From assembly GCF_009830285.1 (NCBI RefSeq), contig NZ_WUQX01000001.1, forward strand, positions 186,001-250,000: a stretch of 64,000 nucleotides of DNA. Reading direction: 5' to 3'. The stretch comes from Sporofaciens musculi (GTDB lineage: Bacteria > Bacillota > Clostridia > Lachnospirales > Lachnospiraceae). The notes under the pieces are model-generated. The model had not been told where the DNA came from. It saw nothing but the letters and a program-made list of their open reading frames with translations, and did no database searches. The position numbers were made by a program, and so were the translations under genes. Of this stretch, positions 45,352 to 55,084 are shown piece by piece (the first letter of the stretch is position 1; every line of letters starts with the position of its first letter).

Positions 45352-45603
45352 TTGAATGTAGAAGAAATGAAAAGAATTGATGTGACAAAAGTAAACCGGG
45401 CAGATTTAGTTGATGTCAAAGATGTGAGCATAAATCGGTTTCTGAATCAGGAACGGCAAATCAATGATTTTGTAAGCCAGATTAAGAATCCCTACTGTTA
45501 CAAATATGGTGATTTCATCGTTAAGATTGGATTTGAGAATACGGAAGTAACCCTGACAGACCGCTTAAAGGAATTAGTTTTAAAAACAGCTAATTCAGTG
45601 TGA
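45352..45603 (+). CDS. DUF6870-like small ICE protein
   Basis: 83 residues if read from TTG 45,352 (GGAAAGGG upstream), or 78 from ATG 45,367. The sequence RIDVTKVNRADLVDVKDVSIN, then FVSQIKNPYCYKYGDFIVKIGF, then TEVTLTDRLKELV matches my recollection of a small protein family found next to serine recombinases of Firmicutes ICEs. It could be an accessory or directionality factor for the recombinases; this is inference from position only. Confidence 0.6.
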   Translation: MNVEEMKRIDVTKVNRADLVDVKDVSINRFLNQERQINDFVSQIKNPYCYKYGDFIVKIGFENTEVTLTDRLKELVLKTANSV

Positions 45604-45721
45604 TTTTTGAATCCTTATGGACAAACAGGCAGGCGTATGATAGAATAAAATCAGGACTAAATCCATATGTGGAAACCTGATTTTATGGTCATTTCAGCAC
45701 TATAAAATTAGGAGAATATTT

Positions 45722-47416
45722 ATGGAAAAAAATAATTTATTCAAATCTTATATGGCTGCTGTATATCTTCGTTTATCAAAGGAAGATGAAGATTTGTCGC
45801 TTAAAACAGAGAAATCCGAGAGCAACAGCATTGCCAATCAAAAGGCATTGATACTGAAAGAGTTAAAATCTATGCCGGACGTTACCCTGTTCGATATTTA
45901 TATTGATGATGGATTTACAGGCTTGAATTTCGAAAGGCCTGCGTTTCGCCGTATGCGGAATGACATTTATGAAGGAAAAATAAACATGGTGATCGTAAAG
46001 GACTTATCCCGACTTGGCAGGGACTATATCGAATCCGGGCGCTATGTGAAAAAGATTTTTCCGTCATTAAATGTCCGTTTCGTTTCTGTACTGGATCACT
46101 TTGACAGCCTGACAGCTTCACAGAGCGATATGAATTTACTGATTCCGGTAAAAAATTTTGTAAACGATAATTACAGCCGGGATATATCCGGCAAAGTACG
46201 GAGCCATCAGGAAGTGATGCGTGAAAATGGTCTTTATGTAGGGGCATATGTGGCATATGGCTATAAAAAGGCAGAGAACGACAAAAATCGGATTGAACCG
46301 GATGAATACTCGGCGGATATAGTAAAACGGATTTTCGCATGGAAATTGGATGGCATGAATGCCGGAGCGATTGCAGATAAGCTCAATCAGTTAGGCGTGA
46401 TTCCACCCTCTGAATATAAGAGGCTTATGGGAATCAATTATAAATCCGGGTTTCAAAAAAATTCTAAGGCACAATGGACGGCAGTGACTGTCACCCGGAT
46501 TTTGAAAAATAAAATTTACATAGGGGTTCTGGAGCAAGGCAAGCGTGAGAAGGTGAACTATAAACTTGACAAGGTTGTAGAAAAGCCTGAAAGCGAGTGG
46601 GCTGTTATAGAAGGCAGCCACGAACCCATCATAAGCCGCACAGATTATGAAAATGTGGAACGCCTGTTATGCCGTGATACACGCACCGCTCCTGCGAAGA
46701 AAAATTTATATCTTTTTTCTGGGCTGCTATTTTGCGGTGAATGTAACCGCAGTATGGTAAGAAGGCAAAATAAGTACAAACACAGTTCCTATGTATACTA
46801 CATTTGCTCTACCTATAATAAAGGGAAAGGCTGTACCAGACACAGCATTGAAGAAAGTACATTGAAGGAAATCGTGCTGGATTCTATAAAGAGGCATATA
46901 GAGCAGATTGCAGAATTGGATCAGATTTTGCAAATGACGGATTCTATGGAAATTCAATGTGAAGATGTGATAGCAAACGATACGGAGATTCTTGCAAAAT
47001 ACGATGAACTGAACAAATGTAAAAAAATGGAGCTTACATTGCACAAGGATTTGTTTGACGGCATGATTTCTAAAGAAGAATACATACAATTCTCACAAAT
47101 CTATTCAGAACGTGCAGAAACGATTGAGAAGTCGATTCAAGCGCTCCGGCAGGAAATAGAAACCATTTTCCAGAATGGACTGCTTTCTAATGAGTGGATT
47201 CGGAAATTTGCCAGTAACAGGAACATAGATGAACTGGACAGGACTATTTTGCTTTTACTCGTTGAAAAAATCATCATACATGAAGATTGCCGGATAGAAA
47301 TCATTTTTAAATATAATGATAAATATAAGACTGCCTGCCGGATTGCAGAGAATCTGTCAGAGCCTGCAAGACAGGGGGTGAATGGATCGTGGCAAGAACC
47401 GCAAACAGGTATTTGA
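45722..47416 (+). CDS. Large serine recombinase 1
   Basis: 564 residues. Catalytic domain begins AAVYLRLSKED with the nucleophilic serine; further motifs IDDGFTGLNFERPAF and VIVKDLSRLGRDYIESG. Then a recombinase domain (AYVAYGYKKAEND to RILKNKIYIG), a zinc-ribbon domain with LFCGECNRSM and YICS plus later Cys, and a coiled-coil C-terminus. TndX/Tn4451-like. Excises or integrates the ICE with the next two recombinases. Its end overlaps recombinase 2 by 28 nt. Confidence 0.93.
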   Translation: MEKNNLFKSYMAAVYLRLSKEDEDLSLKTEKSESNSIANQKALILKELKSMPDVTLFDIYIDDGFTGLNFERPAFRRMRNDIYEGKINMVIVKDLSRLGRDYIESGRYVKKIFPSLNVRFVSVLDHFDSLTASQSDMNLLIPVKNFVNDNYSRDISGKVRSHQEVMRENGLYVGAYVAYGYKKAENDKNRIEPDEYSADIVKRIFAWKLDGMNAGAIADKLNQLGVIPPSEYKRLMGINYKSGFQKNSKAQWTAVTVTRILKNKIYIGVLEQGKREKVNYKLDKVVEKPESEWAVIEGSHEPIISRTDYENVERLLCRDTRTAPAKKNLYLFSGLLFCGECNRSMVRRQNKYKHSSYVYYICSTYNKGKGCTRHSIEESTLKEIVLDSIKRHIEQIAELDQILQMTDSMEIQCEDVIANDTEILAKYDELNKCKKMELTLHKDLFDGMISKEEYIQFSQIYSERAETIEKSIQALRQEIETIFQNGLLSNEWIRKFASNRNIDELDRTILLLLVEKIIIHEDCRIEIIFKYNDKYKTACRIAENLSEPARQGVNGSWQEPQTGI

Positions 47417-49083
47417 AAGCACAGCCACCCACAGCACGATCCAAAGAGATTTTTCTTGCGGGGAACTATCTGAGGTTATCTGTGGACAGCGACTATACGG
47501 GAAGTGATTCGTTGGAAAACCAACGGAAACTTGCAAAAGAGTACGCAGAAAAAAATAAGGATGTATCTATTGTAAAAGAATATATTGATGACGGAAAATC
47601 CGGAACCAGCTTTGATCGCCCGGCATTTACGAGAATGATTGATGATCTGAAACGGAAAGAAATAAATTGTGTGATCGTAAAAGACTTATCACGCTTCGGG
47701 AGGGAGTATATCGAAGCCGGAAATTACATTGAAAAGGTGTTCCCGTTTTTGGGAGTGCGCTTTATTTCCATTGTGGACAGATACGATAGCTGTGATGCAG
47801 GATGCGATAAAGAACTATTGCTGATTTCGTTAAAAAATCTGATGCATGAAATGTATGCAAGGGATATTTCAAAAAAAGTTGGCAGTACCTTTCAAATTAA
47901 GCAGGAAAAAAGGATGTTTTACCGTTCATCAACTATCCCTTATGGATATAAGATGGATGAATCGAACGAAAACTATTGTATTGACGAACCGGCAGCAGAG
48001 ATTGTAAGGCAGATTTTTAAGCGATACAGACAGGGAATGTCCCAATATGAGCTTTGCAGGCAGCTTTACCAGAACAACGTATTAACACCGTCACAATATC
48101 GCCAGACAGGAAGAATTTTTAAGAGTCCGGAAGATACGTTGAAAATCTGGCAGTCATCTACCATAAACCGGATTTTAAAGAATCCCGTTTATATGGGGGA
48201 TGTCTTGCGGCATAAGACGCAGCAGAGCTTTTGCGAGGGAAAGAAATCGGCAAAAGTTCCGGACGAAGAACAAATACTGCTTACAGGGAATCATTCTCCG
48301 ATTGTGGATAAAGATACTTTCCTGTCTGTCCAAAACAGATTAGCACAGATAAAAGAAGAATTTGCCGCTTATCGGATGCATTCTGATGTGATTGCAAAAT
48401 CTAAAGTATTTGAGGCCGATGTACTGGAGAATAAAGTGTTTTGCGGCAGTTGCAAAGCCGTTATGGTAAGAGCCGTGGAATACCGTAAAGTAAATGAAAA
48501 AACAGAGCAATATAAAGTGTACCGCTGCAGTACCCACAGAAAAATTTCAGACTGCTGTGATTCCAGATATATAGAAGAACAGGCATTGTGTGAAATCCTC
48601 TACTGTACCATCCAGGAGCAGTTACTACTGATAAAAGGATTAAAGAAGCAAATTGAGAACGACGTACAATTTTCATTTGAAGGTAAGTTACGGCATATCG
48701 AACATGAAAAACAGCGGATTACAAATCGAAAAGCTCTGCTTGAACAAGAATATCTGGAGCAATATGCCAGATACACTGAGGGGAGATTAACCGTTGATGA
48801 ATTTCAGGAATTTCGGAAAACTTATACAGGCCAAAAGAAGTCCTGTGATATGCAGGCAAAGGAATTAGAAACAGAAGAAACGAAAATCAGAAAAAAAAGA
48901 ACATCCATTAAGAAAATGTTTTCTGCATGGATGGCACTGGATGGTGAAACCCGGCTGACAGAGGCTATGGTTCATTGCTGTATTGAACGGGTGGAAGTAT
49001 TCCAGGACAAACGGATTGATATACGGTTAAGCTATCAGGATTGCTTTGCTATGTTAGAAAAATGGACGGAGGGAGGGAAATGA
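47389..49083 (+). CDS. Large serine recombinase 2
   Basis: 564 residues from GTG 47,389, RBS AGGGGGTGA, starting inside recombinase 1. Motifs: FLAGNYLRLSVDSDYTGSDS with the catalytic serine, DDGKSGTSFDRPAF, CVIVKDLSRFGREYIEAG, then the recombinase domain, zinc ribbon (KVFCGSCKAVMVRAV to YRCSTH) and coiled coil. All catalytic features intact. Four nt separate it from recombinase 3. Confidence 0.93.
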   Translation: MARTANRYLKAQPPTARSKEIFLAGNYLRLSVDSDYTGSDSLENQRKLAKEYAEKNKDVSIVKEYIDDGKSGTSFDRPAFTRMIDDLKRKEINCVIVKDLSRFGREYIEAGNYIEKVFPFLGVRFISIVDRYDSCDAGCDKELLLISLKNLMHEMYARDISKKVGSTFQIKQEKRMFYRSSTIPYGYKMDESNENYCIDEPAAEIVRQIFKRYRQGMSQYELCRQLYQNNVLTPSQYRQTGRIFKSPEDTLKIWQSSTINRILKNPVYMGDVLRHKTQQSFCEGKKSAKVPDEEQILLTGNHSPIVDKDTFLSVQNRLAQIKEEFAAYRMHSDVIAKSKVFEADVLENKVFCGSCKAVMVRAVEYRKVNEKTEQYKVYRCSTHRKISDCCDSRYIEEQALCEILYCTIQEQLLLIKGLKKQIENDVQFSFEGKLRHIEHEKQRITNRKALLEQEYLEQYARYTEGRLTVDEFQEFRKTYTGQKKSCDMQAKELETEETKIRKKRTSIKKMFSAWMALDGETRLTEAMVHCCIERVEVFQDKRIDIRLSYQDCFAMLEKWTEGGK

Positions 49084-49087
49084 TTCT

Positions 49088-50829
49088 ATGATTATAGCGT
49101 TATATATGAGGCTTTCAAAAGAAGATGATGAAGTCGTGGATGAAAGTAACAGCATTACAAATCAGAGGTATATACTCCGTAGATATATAGAGCGGATGCC
49201 GGAACTATCCCATTATAGGATTGTGGAATATGTGGATGATGGGTACAGCGGTAAGAATTTTGAGCGTCCTGGTATTGGACGGCTCCTGGAAGAAGTAAAA
49301 TCCGGCAAAATTTATGGAATATTGGTCAAAGACTTTTCACGCTTCGGGAGAAACCATATTGAAGTGGGAAATTACATTGAAAAAATATTCCCCCTGTTAG
49401 ATGTAAGGTTTATTGCCGTGAACAACCATTTTGACAGCGCAGATTATATGGGAACAACACCGGATATGGATGTCGCTTTTGAAAACCTGATGTATGACTA
49501 TTTTAGCGAAGAAAACTCTATAAAGATTAAAAGTGATCTCTTCCATAAAAGGATGCGTGGAAAGTATATGGCAACTTTCGCACCATATGGCTATAAGAAG
49601 TCACCGGAGGATCATAATAGGATTGTAATAGATGAAGAAGCGGCTGATGTAGTAAGGCTGATTTTTCGTTTATATGAGGAATGCGGCGTAAAAGCGGAAG
49701 TGGCAAGGCATCTGAATGAAAAGAATATCGCAACGCCACAAGAGTACGCAAAGAAAAAAGGCATTGCAAAACACTGGAAATATGAGCAGGAGAAAAAATT
49801 CTGGAACGGCTCTATTATAGGACGGATATTGAAAAATCCCATTTATATCGGGAATACCGTTTTTCACAAAAAGGAAGTGATTGAGGTCGGTTCTAAAAGG
49901 ACAAGGTGTCTGCCGCAAGCTGAATGGGAAACCTGTGAGAATACGCATGAAGGAATTATTCCCAATAAGCAGTTTGAATGGATAAATAGTAAAAATTTTA
50001 AAGCTGGCAATTATTTAGAAAAAAAGAAACCAGAAAAAGATTCTGCCATATCTTATGAAGGGGCTGAAAAAAAAGGATTGCACAGTATCAGATCAAGGAA
50101 CAAAAAAAGTATGATTCCGTGGTATACTGTGAAGGAGAGAAACGAAAAAGAGGGGACAAGGATTCTCCTATCAAGGGAATTGTAAAATGCGGCGGCTGCA
50201 GGCACCATATGATCCGTCGGAACAGGCGGAACGCTTCTTATTACTGTAGGCATTACTATGAGATTAAGGATTCCGGATGCTGCTCGGAGAATGTGAAAGA
50301 AACAGAGCTGATGGAGATTGTCAGAGAGGCAATTTGCAGGCAGGCGGCGTTGTTCGCTGACCGGAAAGAATTGTCCAGGCTTTACCGGGATGTGGCGAAA
50401 CAGCAAAAAGAAAAAACAGCAAAAGAGCAGGAATTTCTCCGGAATAAAATCCAAACGTGCAAGAATGAGAACTTTATCCTGTATGAACAGTATAAAAAGG
50501 AAGAAATTGACCGTTGTAAATTCCAGGAACAACGTCAGAAGAATTTGAGGATGTTAGAGGCATATCAGCAGCAGCTTGGGCAGTATGCAAGGGATGATGA
50601 GGAAACAGATGTAGATAGATCTGGTATTCTCTCTTTATTGGAGGGAAAAGAGAACTTGTCAGAATTAACAAAGGAAATCGTGGAGCAGCTTGTCTCCGCT
50701 ATTTATGTCTATGGAAATGGGCAGGTGGAAATTGTCTTTAAATTTAAAGATGAACTGGAAAGTTTTTTCGATTCGACAAACAATTCCACGGTTCAAAAAA
50801 ATATAAAAAAAACCGTGTCATTAACTTGA
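49088..50829 (+). pseudogene. Large serine recombinase 3, one frameshift in an A8 run
   Basis: Starts ALYMRLSKEDDE with catalytic serine, DDGYSGKNFERPGI, LVKDFSRFGRNHIEVG; the first frame ends at 50,185. From about 50,066-50,073, a run of eight A, the protein continues in another frame (IAQYQIKEQKKYDSV, zinc ribbon KCGGCRHHMIRR and YCRHYYE, coiled coil, end FKFKDELESFF). One extra A would give a single protein of about 580 residues. It may be a sequencing artefact, a real mutation or slippage. The stop codon TGA (50,827-50,829) lies inside the attachment core. Confidence 0.85.
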
Positions 50830-50840
50830 CACAAGGGGGG
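50825..50840. repeat. Attachment core, right end of the ICE
   Basis: CTTGACACAAGGGGGG, exactly repeated at 57,941-57,956. Left of both copies is the end of a recombinase gene, and right of both copies is the spmA 3' end. The core codes for T-Q-G-G of SpmA. Confidence 0.8.
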
Positions 50841-51125
50841 TTGAAGGCCATGGAGGAACTCGGGAAGTTGAAGGAGGAACGGAGGGCGGGACGGATTCCT
50901 GGGCCTGTGAGGCGGCAGGGGATTGCAAGCAATGAGATGTGTACGTTTCTGATTATTAATATTTCATCGCTACAGTTGATCCCGGTAAATGTGATTGCCT
51001 ACCGAAGCCAGTACGGGAGCGTAAACCCGGCGGCGATCGTGGAGCCGGGGATTGTGGCGACGGCGATGAGTACGGTGGCGGCGGTTGTTTTTTGTAAGAT
51101 GATGGATGGGAAGCGGAGGACATAA
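50829..51125 (+). pseudogene. spmA: spmA 3' fragment, copy 1 (between the two elements)
   Basis: About 98 codons of the C-terminal half of spore maturation protein A, a membrane protein needed for spore core dehydration. TQGGLKAMEELGKL corresponds to the NAATPLGIKAMEQMKKL region of other SpmA proteins, and SNEMCTFLIINISSLQLIPVNVIA to the conserved membrane segment. The 5' half is absent; an in-frame TTG in the core lacks an RBS. About 83% identical to copy 2 at protein level, so it is not a recent duplication. A hairpin of AAGCGGAGGA/TCTTCCGCTT follows. Confidence 0.85.
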
Positions 51126-51159
51126 CATCTTCCGCTTTCATAGTTTTCTAGAAGACAGT

Positions 51160-51192
51160 AACCTATTCTGTTTTTAAACAGAGTAGGTATTT
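51160..51192 (+). terminator. Hairpin after spmA copy 1
   Basis: CCTATTCTGTTT pairs with AAACAGAGTAGG with one G:T pair, ahead of the NACHT-gene promoter. Confidence 0.6.
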
Positions 51193-51218
51193 ACTATTTA
51201 CATTATATGAAGTATAAT
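51190..51218 (+). promoter_or_regulatory. Promoter of the NACHT-type gene
   Basis: TTTACT (51,190-51,195), 17-nt spacer, TATAAT (51,213-51,218), 57 nt before ATG 51,275. Confidence 0.65.
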
Positions 51219-51274
51219 CAAAACAAAACACCCATGTGATTGTAATAGAAGTTTATGTTATAGAGGAAGAAGAT

Positions 51275-54200
51275 ATGGCAATATTAGATTGGGATAATTT
51301 TGAAAGAATACATGGAGGGGTAGGAGGCGCTTGGAAAGCTTTTGAAAATGTCTGCTTTGAGTTAGTTCGAAAAAAATACGGAAAAGAAAGCAACGTAAAA
51401 AAAGTAAGACCTTTCATGGGAGACCACGGTATTGATATTTATGTGAATCATATCGGGGTTGAACCAATTCATATTTATCAGTGCAAATATTTCCAAAATG
51501 GTGTGGGAAAATCCCAACAAAATCAAATTCGGGAATCATTTAGTACAATAATGAGCAGTGAAGACTATGAGGTTTCTTCATGGACACTTATGTTTCCTCA
51601 GGACATGACCTTTGAGGAAAATATATGGTGGTGTAAATGGAAAACTAAAATGAACAAAAGAATGCCTAATGTAGAGATCTCATGTTTGTGTGGCCAGGCA
51701 TTAATTCAGGAAATACAGGATTATGGTATTTATGATAAATATTTTAGTGGATTTACAAATGATAAATATAATGATGTAGAAAAGAAAGAAAATGCTGCTT
51801 CTGTCATAGATTCATATATTAAAAATTATACAAGTGTGATGTTTTTGCAGGAGGAGGATGAACCGCAAATAAAGCTAATGGATTTGTATATTAGTCCTGA
51901 ATATGAAATTTTTTTATCAGAAGTAGAAAAATTAGACGACCCAAATTTGGATTTAACAGAGTATGTTGAAATATTTGCCAATGATGATGGGAAATCAAAC
52001 CAAAATACGTTGCCAGTACTTTTTATTGAGGGACATGCTGGTATTGGAAAAACAACTTTTATTTCTAAAGTGGCCCATGATGTTCAGGAAGGAAAAATTC
52101 TTGCAGGAATTAAACTGTACATAATATGTTTAAGAGATTTAGTCCCAAGTGGAAAGAGGATAAACCTGCTAAATCCATGGATGGATTTTTATGAGTATTT
52201 AGGTATCTGTCCATCGTTTGAAGAATTTATGATAGAAATGAATGGGACGGTTCTAATCTTGGAAGGATTTGATGAATTATCTATGATAGATAATATTCAA
52301 AATGAGAACAAAAGCACGTATTTTAACAAATTGTATCACATTATGAGTCAGTATAAATGCAACTGCCATCTTATAGTGACTTCCAGGCCAGATTATTTGG
52401 TTGAGGATAATGACTGGAGTAAAATTACATTTTGCAAAATTATTATCAAAATAAAACTTCTTTCCAAAGAAAAAAAGCTGGAATGGATTCACATGGCAGA
52501 ACAGAAAGGATTACGAGTCAGAAAAGGAATAAAAAATGACATTGTAAACAGTCAGAAAGAAGATATTAATGTAATTATAAGCACACCATTTACCCTATAT
52601 TTAATTGTGCATAATAATATAGAACTCGGAACTTCCTATGAACTTTGGGATATTTATTTTAAAATATTTGGTATAGAAACAGCAAAAAAAAATTATGATC
52701 GAATTGCTCATCCATCTGAAATTCTAGTGGATTTTATTTTTGATATAACACGTGAAATTGCTTTTTTATGTTTACCCATAATAAACTAGATATTTCTTGG
52801 AACGAAATAGAAATAGTGATTAATAATTTGAAATTTCAAATAATGATTTGGAAAGAATGAAAGAAATTGGCGTAATACACAATAATAGTTTTTCGGAGGC
52901 AAGAATCGAATTAAGGCGTTTGCTAAGGAATAATTATGCATTACATACTTATTATAAAAGGAGTGAAAATGGTGGGGGACTGGCCTTTGTACATAATTAT
53001 ATAAAAGATTTTTTTGTATATGAAAAGATAAGTAATACGCTGAATGAGGCATATAAAAAACTAAAGCCAGACAAATTAAATACCGATGATATAGAACAGA
53101 TGAATATTATTTATTATGAATTGTTCTCTAGCAATTTTTTGAATGAAAAGGTTATTGAATTTTGGAATCAAATATAAGAAGTGAAAAAAATCTAACATAA
53201 AAACTCTCATTTGGATAAAACGTGAGTGCAGTGATTTTCCACAGAGAGTATTTCCAGTTGTGTTTTCTGATATGTTAATAAATGGTTTTTGCTATCCAGA
53301 TAGAGTTACAACGAAAATTGATAGCGAATGCATAGAGAAACCGATAAATGAGTCTTATAATTTGTGGGTATTGCATAAAAAAATATATAATTATACGAAT
53401 GCAAATGAAAATTATATTACAATGCTTATAAATAATGAATTTAAATTGGGCTCTAAAGTGAAATTTTTCCGCATACTTATTAATGAATTATTAAGCATTA
53501 ATAAACAACTTTTTCAGAAATTAATCTCCAGGATATAGATATAAGTGGCACTGATTTTAGTAAAGCAGATTTGTTTCGATGCAATTATTATAAAACAAAT
53601 TTAATTAGAGCGGATTTCAGCGATGCTGTTATCAATGAGAGTAGTCTGAAATCAGCTAAATGCATGAGGGGCAATTTCAGAAAAATTCATATGTATCAAG
53701 TTGATGCAAATAGAACAAATTTTAATAATGCAAATTTGATGAACGCAGAACTACAGAAAACAAACCTGAAATCTACTCAGTTTGTTGAAGCAAATTTATG
53801 GGGTGTGACATTTCATCAGTGTATCTTTTTAAGTGACAATTTTACAAAAGCAAATTTAGATGAGTGTGTTATTAAAAATTCTGAATCTCCATAAATGTAA
53901 ATTTATTAATACGAGTCTAAAAAGGGTCGATTTTCAGGACATAGAATTTTACGATTGTGTATTTCGGAATATAGAATTGGAAGATGCAAATTTGGGGAGC
54001 GCTTTATTTTATGGAACAAATACAATTAAAGGAAATTTTAGCAGAGTAAAATTTAGAACGACAAATTTTTGTGATCAAAGATTCAAAAACTGTAATTTTG
54101 AAAATTGTGACTTTACAGGCACTGATTTTTCCAAAGCAGTATTAAATAGAGTATGTATGGTTTATGCAGATATTAAGTCGGCGATACTAAAAAGCATAGA

Positions 54201-54851
54201 GATTATATCTTCTAACTTAAATAATTGCAATTTGGAGAACATTGATATGTGGGGAGCTAAATTGAGTCGTGTGTCTTTAGAAAAAAGTAATTTTTCTTAT
54301 GCGAAATTACAAGGATGCATTATTGAAAAATCAAATTTGTCATACGCCATTTTAAATGATATATTGGCGACGGAGGCAGTATTTGATGAGACGAATTTTA
54401 GTGATGCAAACTTAATAAGAGCAAATTTAGAAGATGCAAGTCTTAAAAGAGCTAATCTTAAATATGCCAATTTATCGTATGCAAATATGGCGAATGTAGA
54501 TTTTTATAAAGCAGATTTGAGAGAAGCTAATTTGCAGGGGGCTGATATGCGAGGAGTCAATTTAGAACAAGCAAATCTGACTGGTGCAAATTTAATAGGA
54601 GCTAATTTAAGTAATGCGAATTTAAAAATACAATTATTAAAAATACTATTTTTAGAGGTGTGCTAGGTAAAAGGAAGAAAGGAAATATAAAATATGCTTT
54701 ATTAAATAACGCAAATATGGAGGGTGTTAAATTAAGGAATATAAAAGGATATACTCAGGAAGATGTTATTAAAATGCTAATTTCTGCAGACTGTAGAAAG
54801 GCGGATTTTACATCCATACCGCAACATATTAAACAGATGATTTTGAAGTAA
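51275..54851 (+). pseudogene. Nuclease-NACHT-pentapeptide-repeat defence-like protein, broken by about six frameshifts
   Basis: Start ATG 51,275 with GAGGAAG upstream. Residues 1-150: a restriction-endonuclease-like (Mrr-type) domain with GDHGIDIYV (D54) and YQCKYF (Q69, K71). A NACHT ATPase follows: Walker A GHAGIGKTTF (about 253-262), Walker B LILEGFDELS, sensor VTSRPDY. The first frame stops at 52,789. Homology continues through frames 52,848-53,177, 53,260-53,538, 53,571-53,894, 53,860-54,666 and up to 54,851; the last 1.3 kb code for pentapeptide repeats (A-N/D-L/F-x-x). The frame changes lie in A/T runs, near 52,775, 52,840, 53,190, 53,520, 53,870 and 54,625. As read it would yield only nuclease plus NACHT. 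Proteins with this plan act in antiphage defence; here either decayed or affected by sequencing errors. Confidence 0.8.
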
Positions 54852-55084
54852 AGTTATAGTTAAAATGATGAATTGAAAAAATTGGTGTTAGTCAAAATTT
54901 GTTGATAGCATTCTAAACCAATAGTAACTGATAATTATAGACATTTTCACGCATTTTAATAACATGTTTGTCATACTCAAAGAGCGTGTCAAGCTTCAAG
55001 AATAAATTTCTTTGTAGCCCTCCTGTAGGGAATTAGATACAAAGAGATTGACTGTATTAGATTTTACATAGGAGGAAGATTCAA

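Noticed and set aside
50826-51125. The spmA tails as complete genes starting at TTG in the attachment core
   Set aside because: There is no RBS, and the SpmA family is about twice as long; they are 3' fragments.
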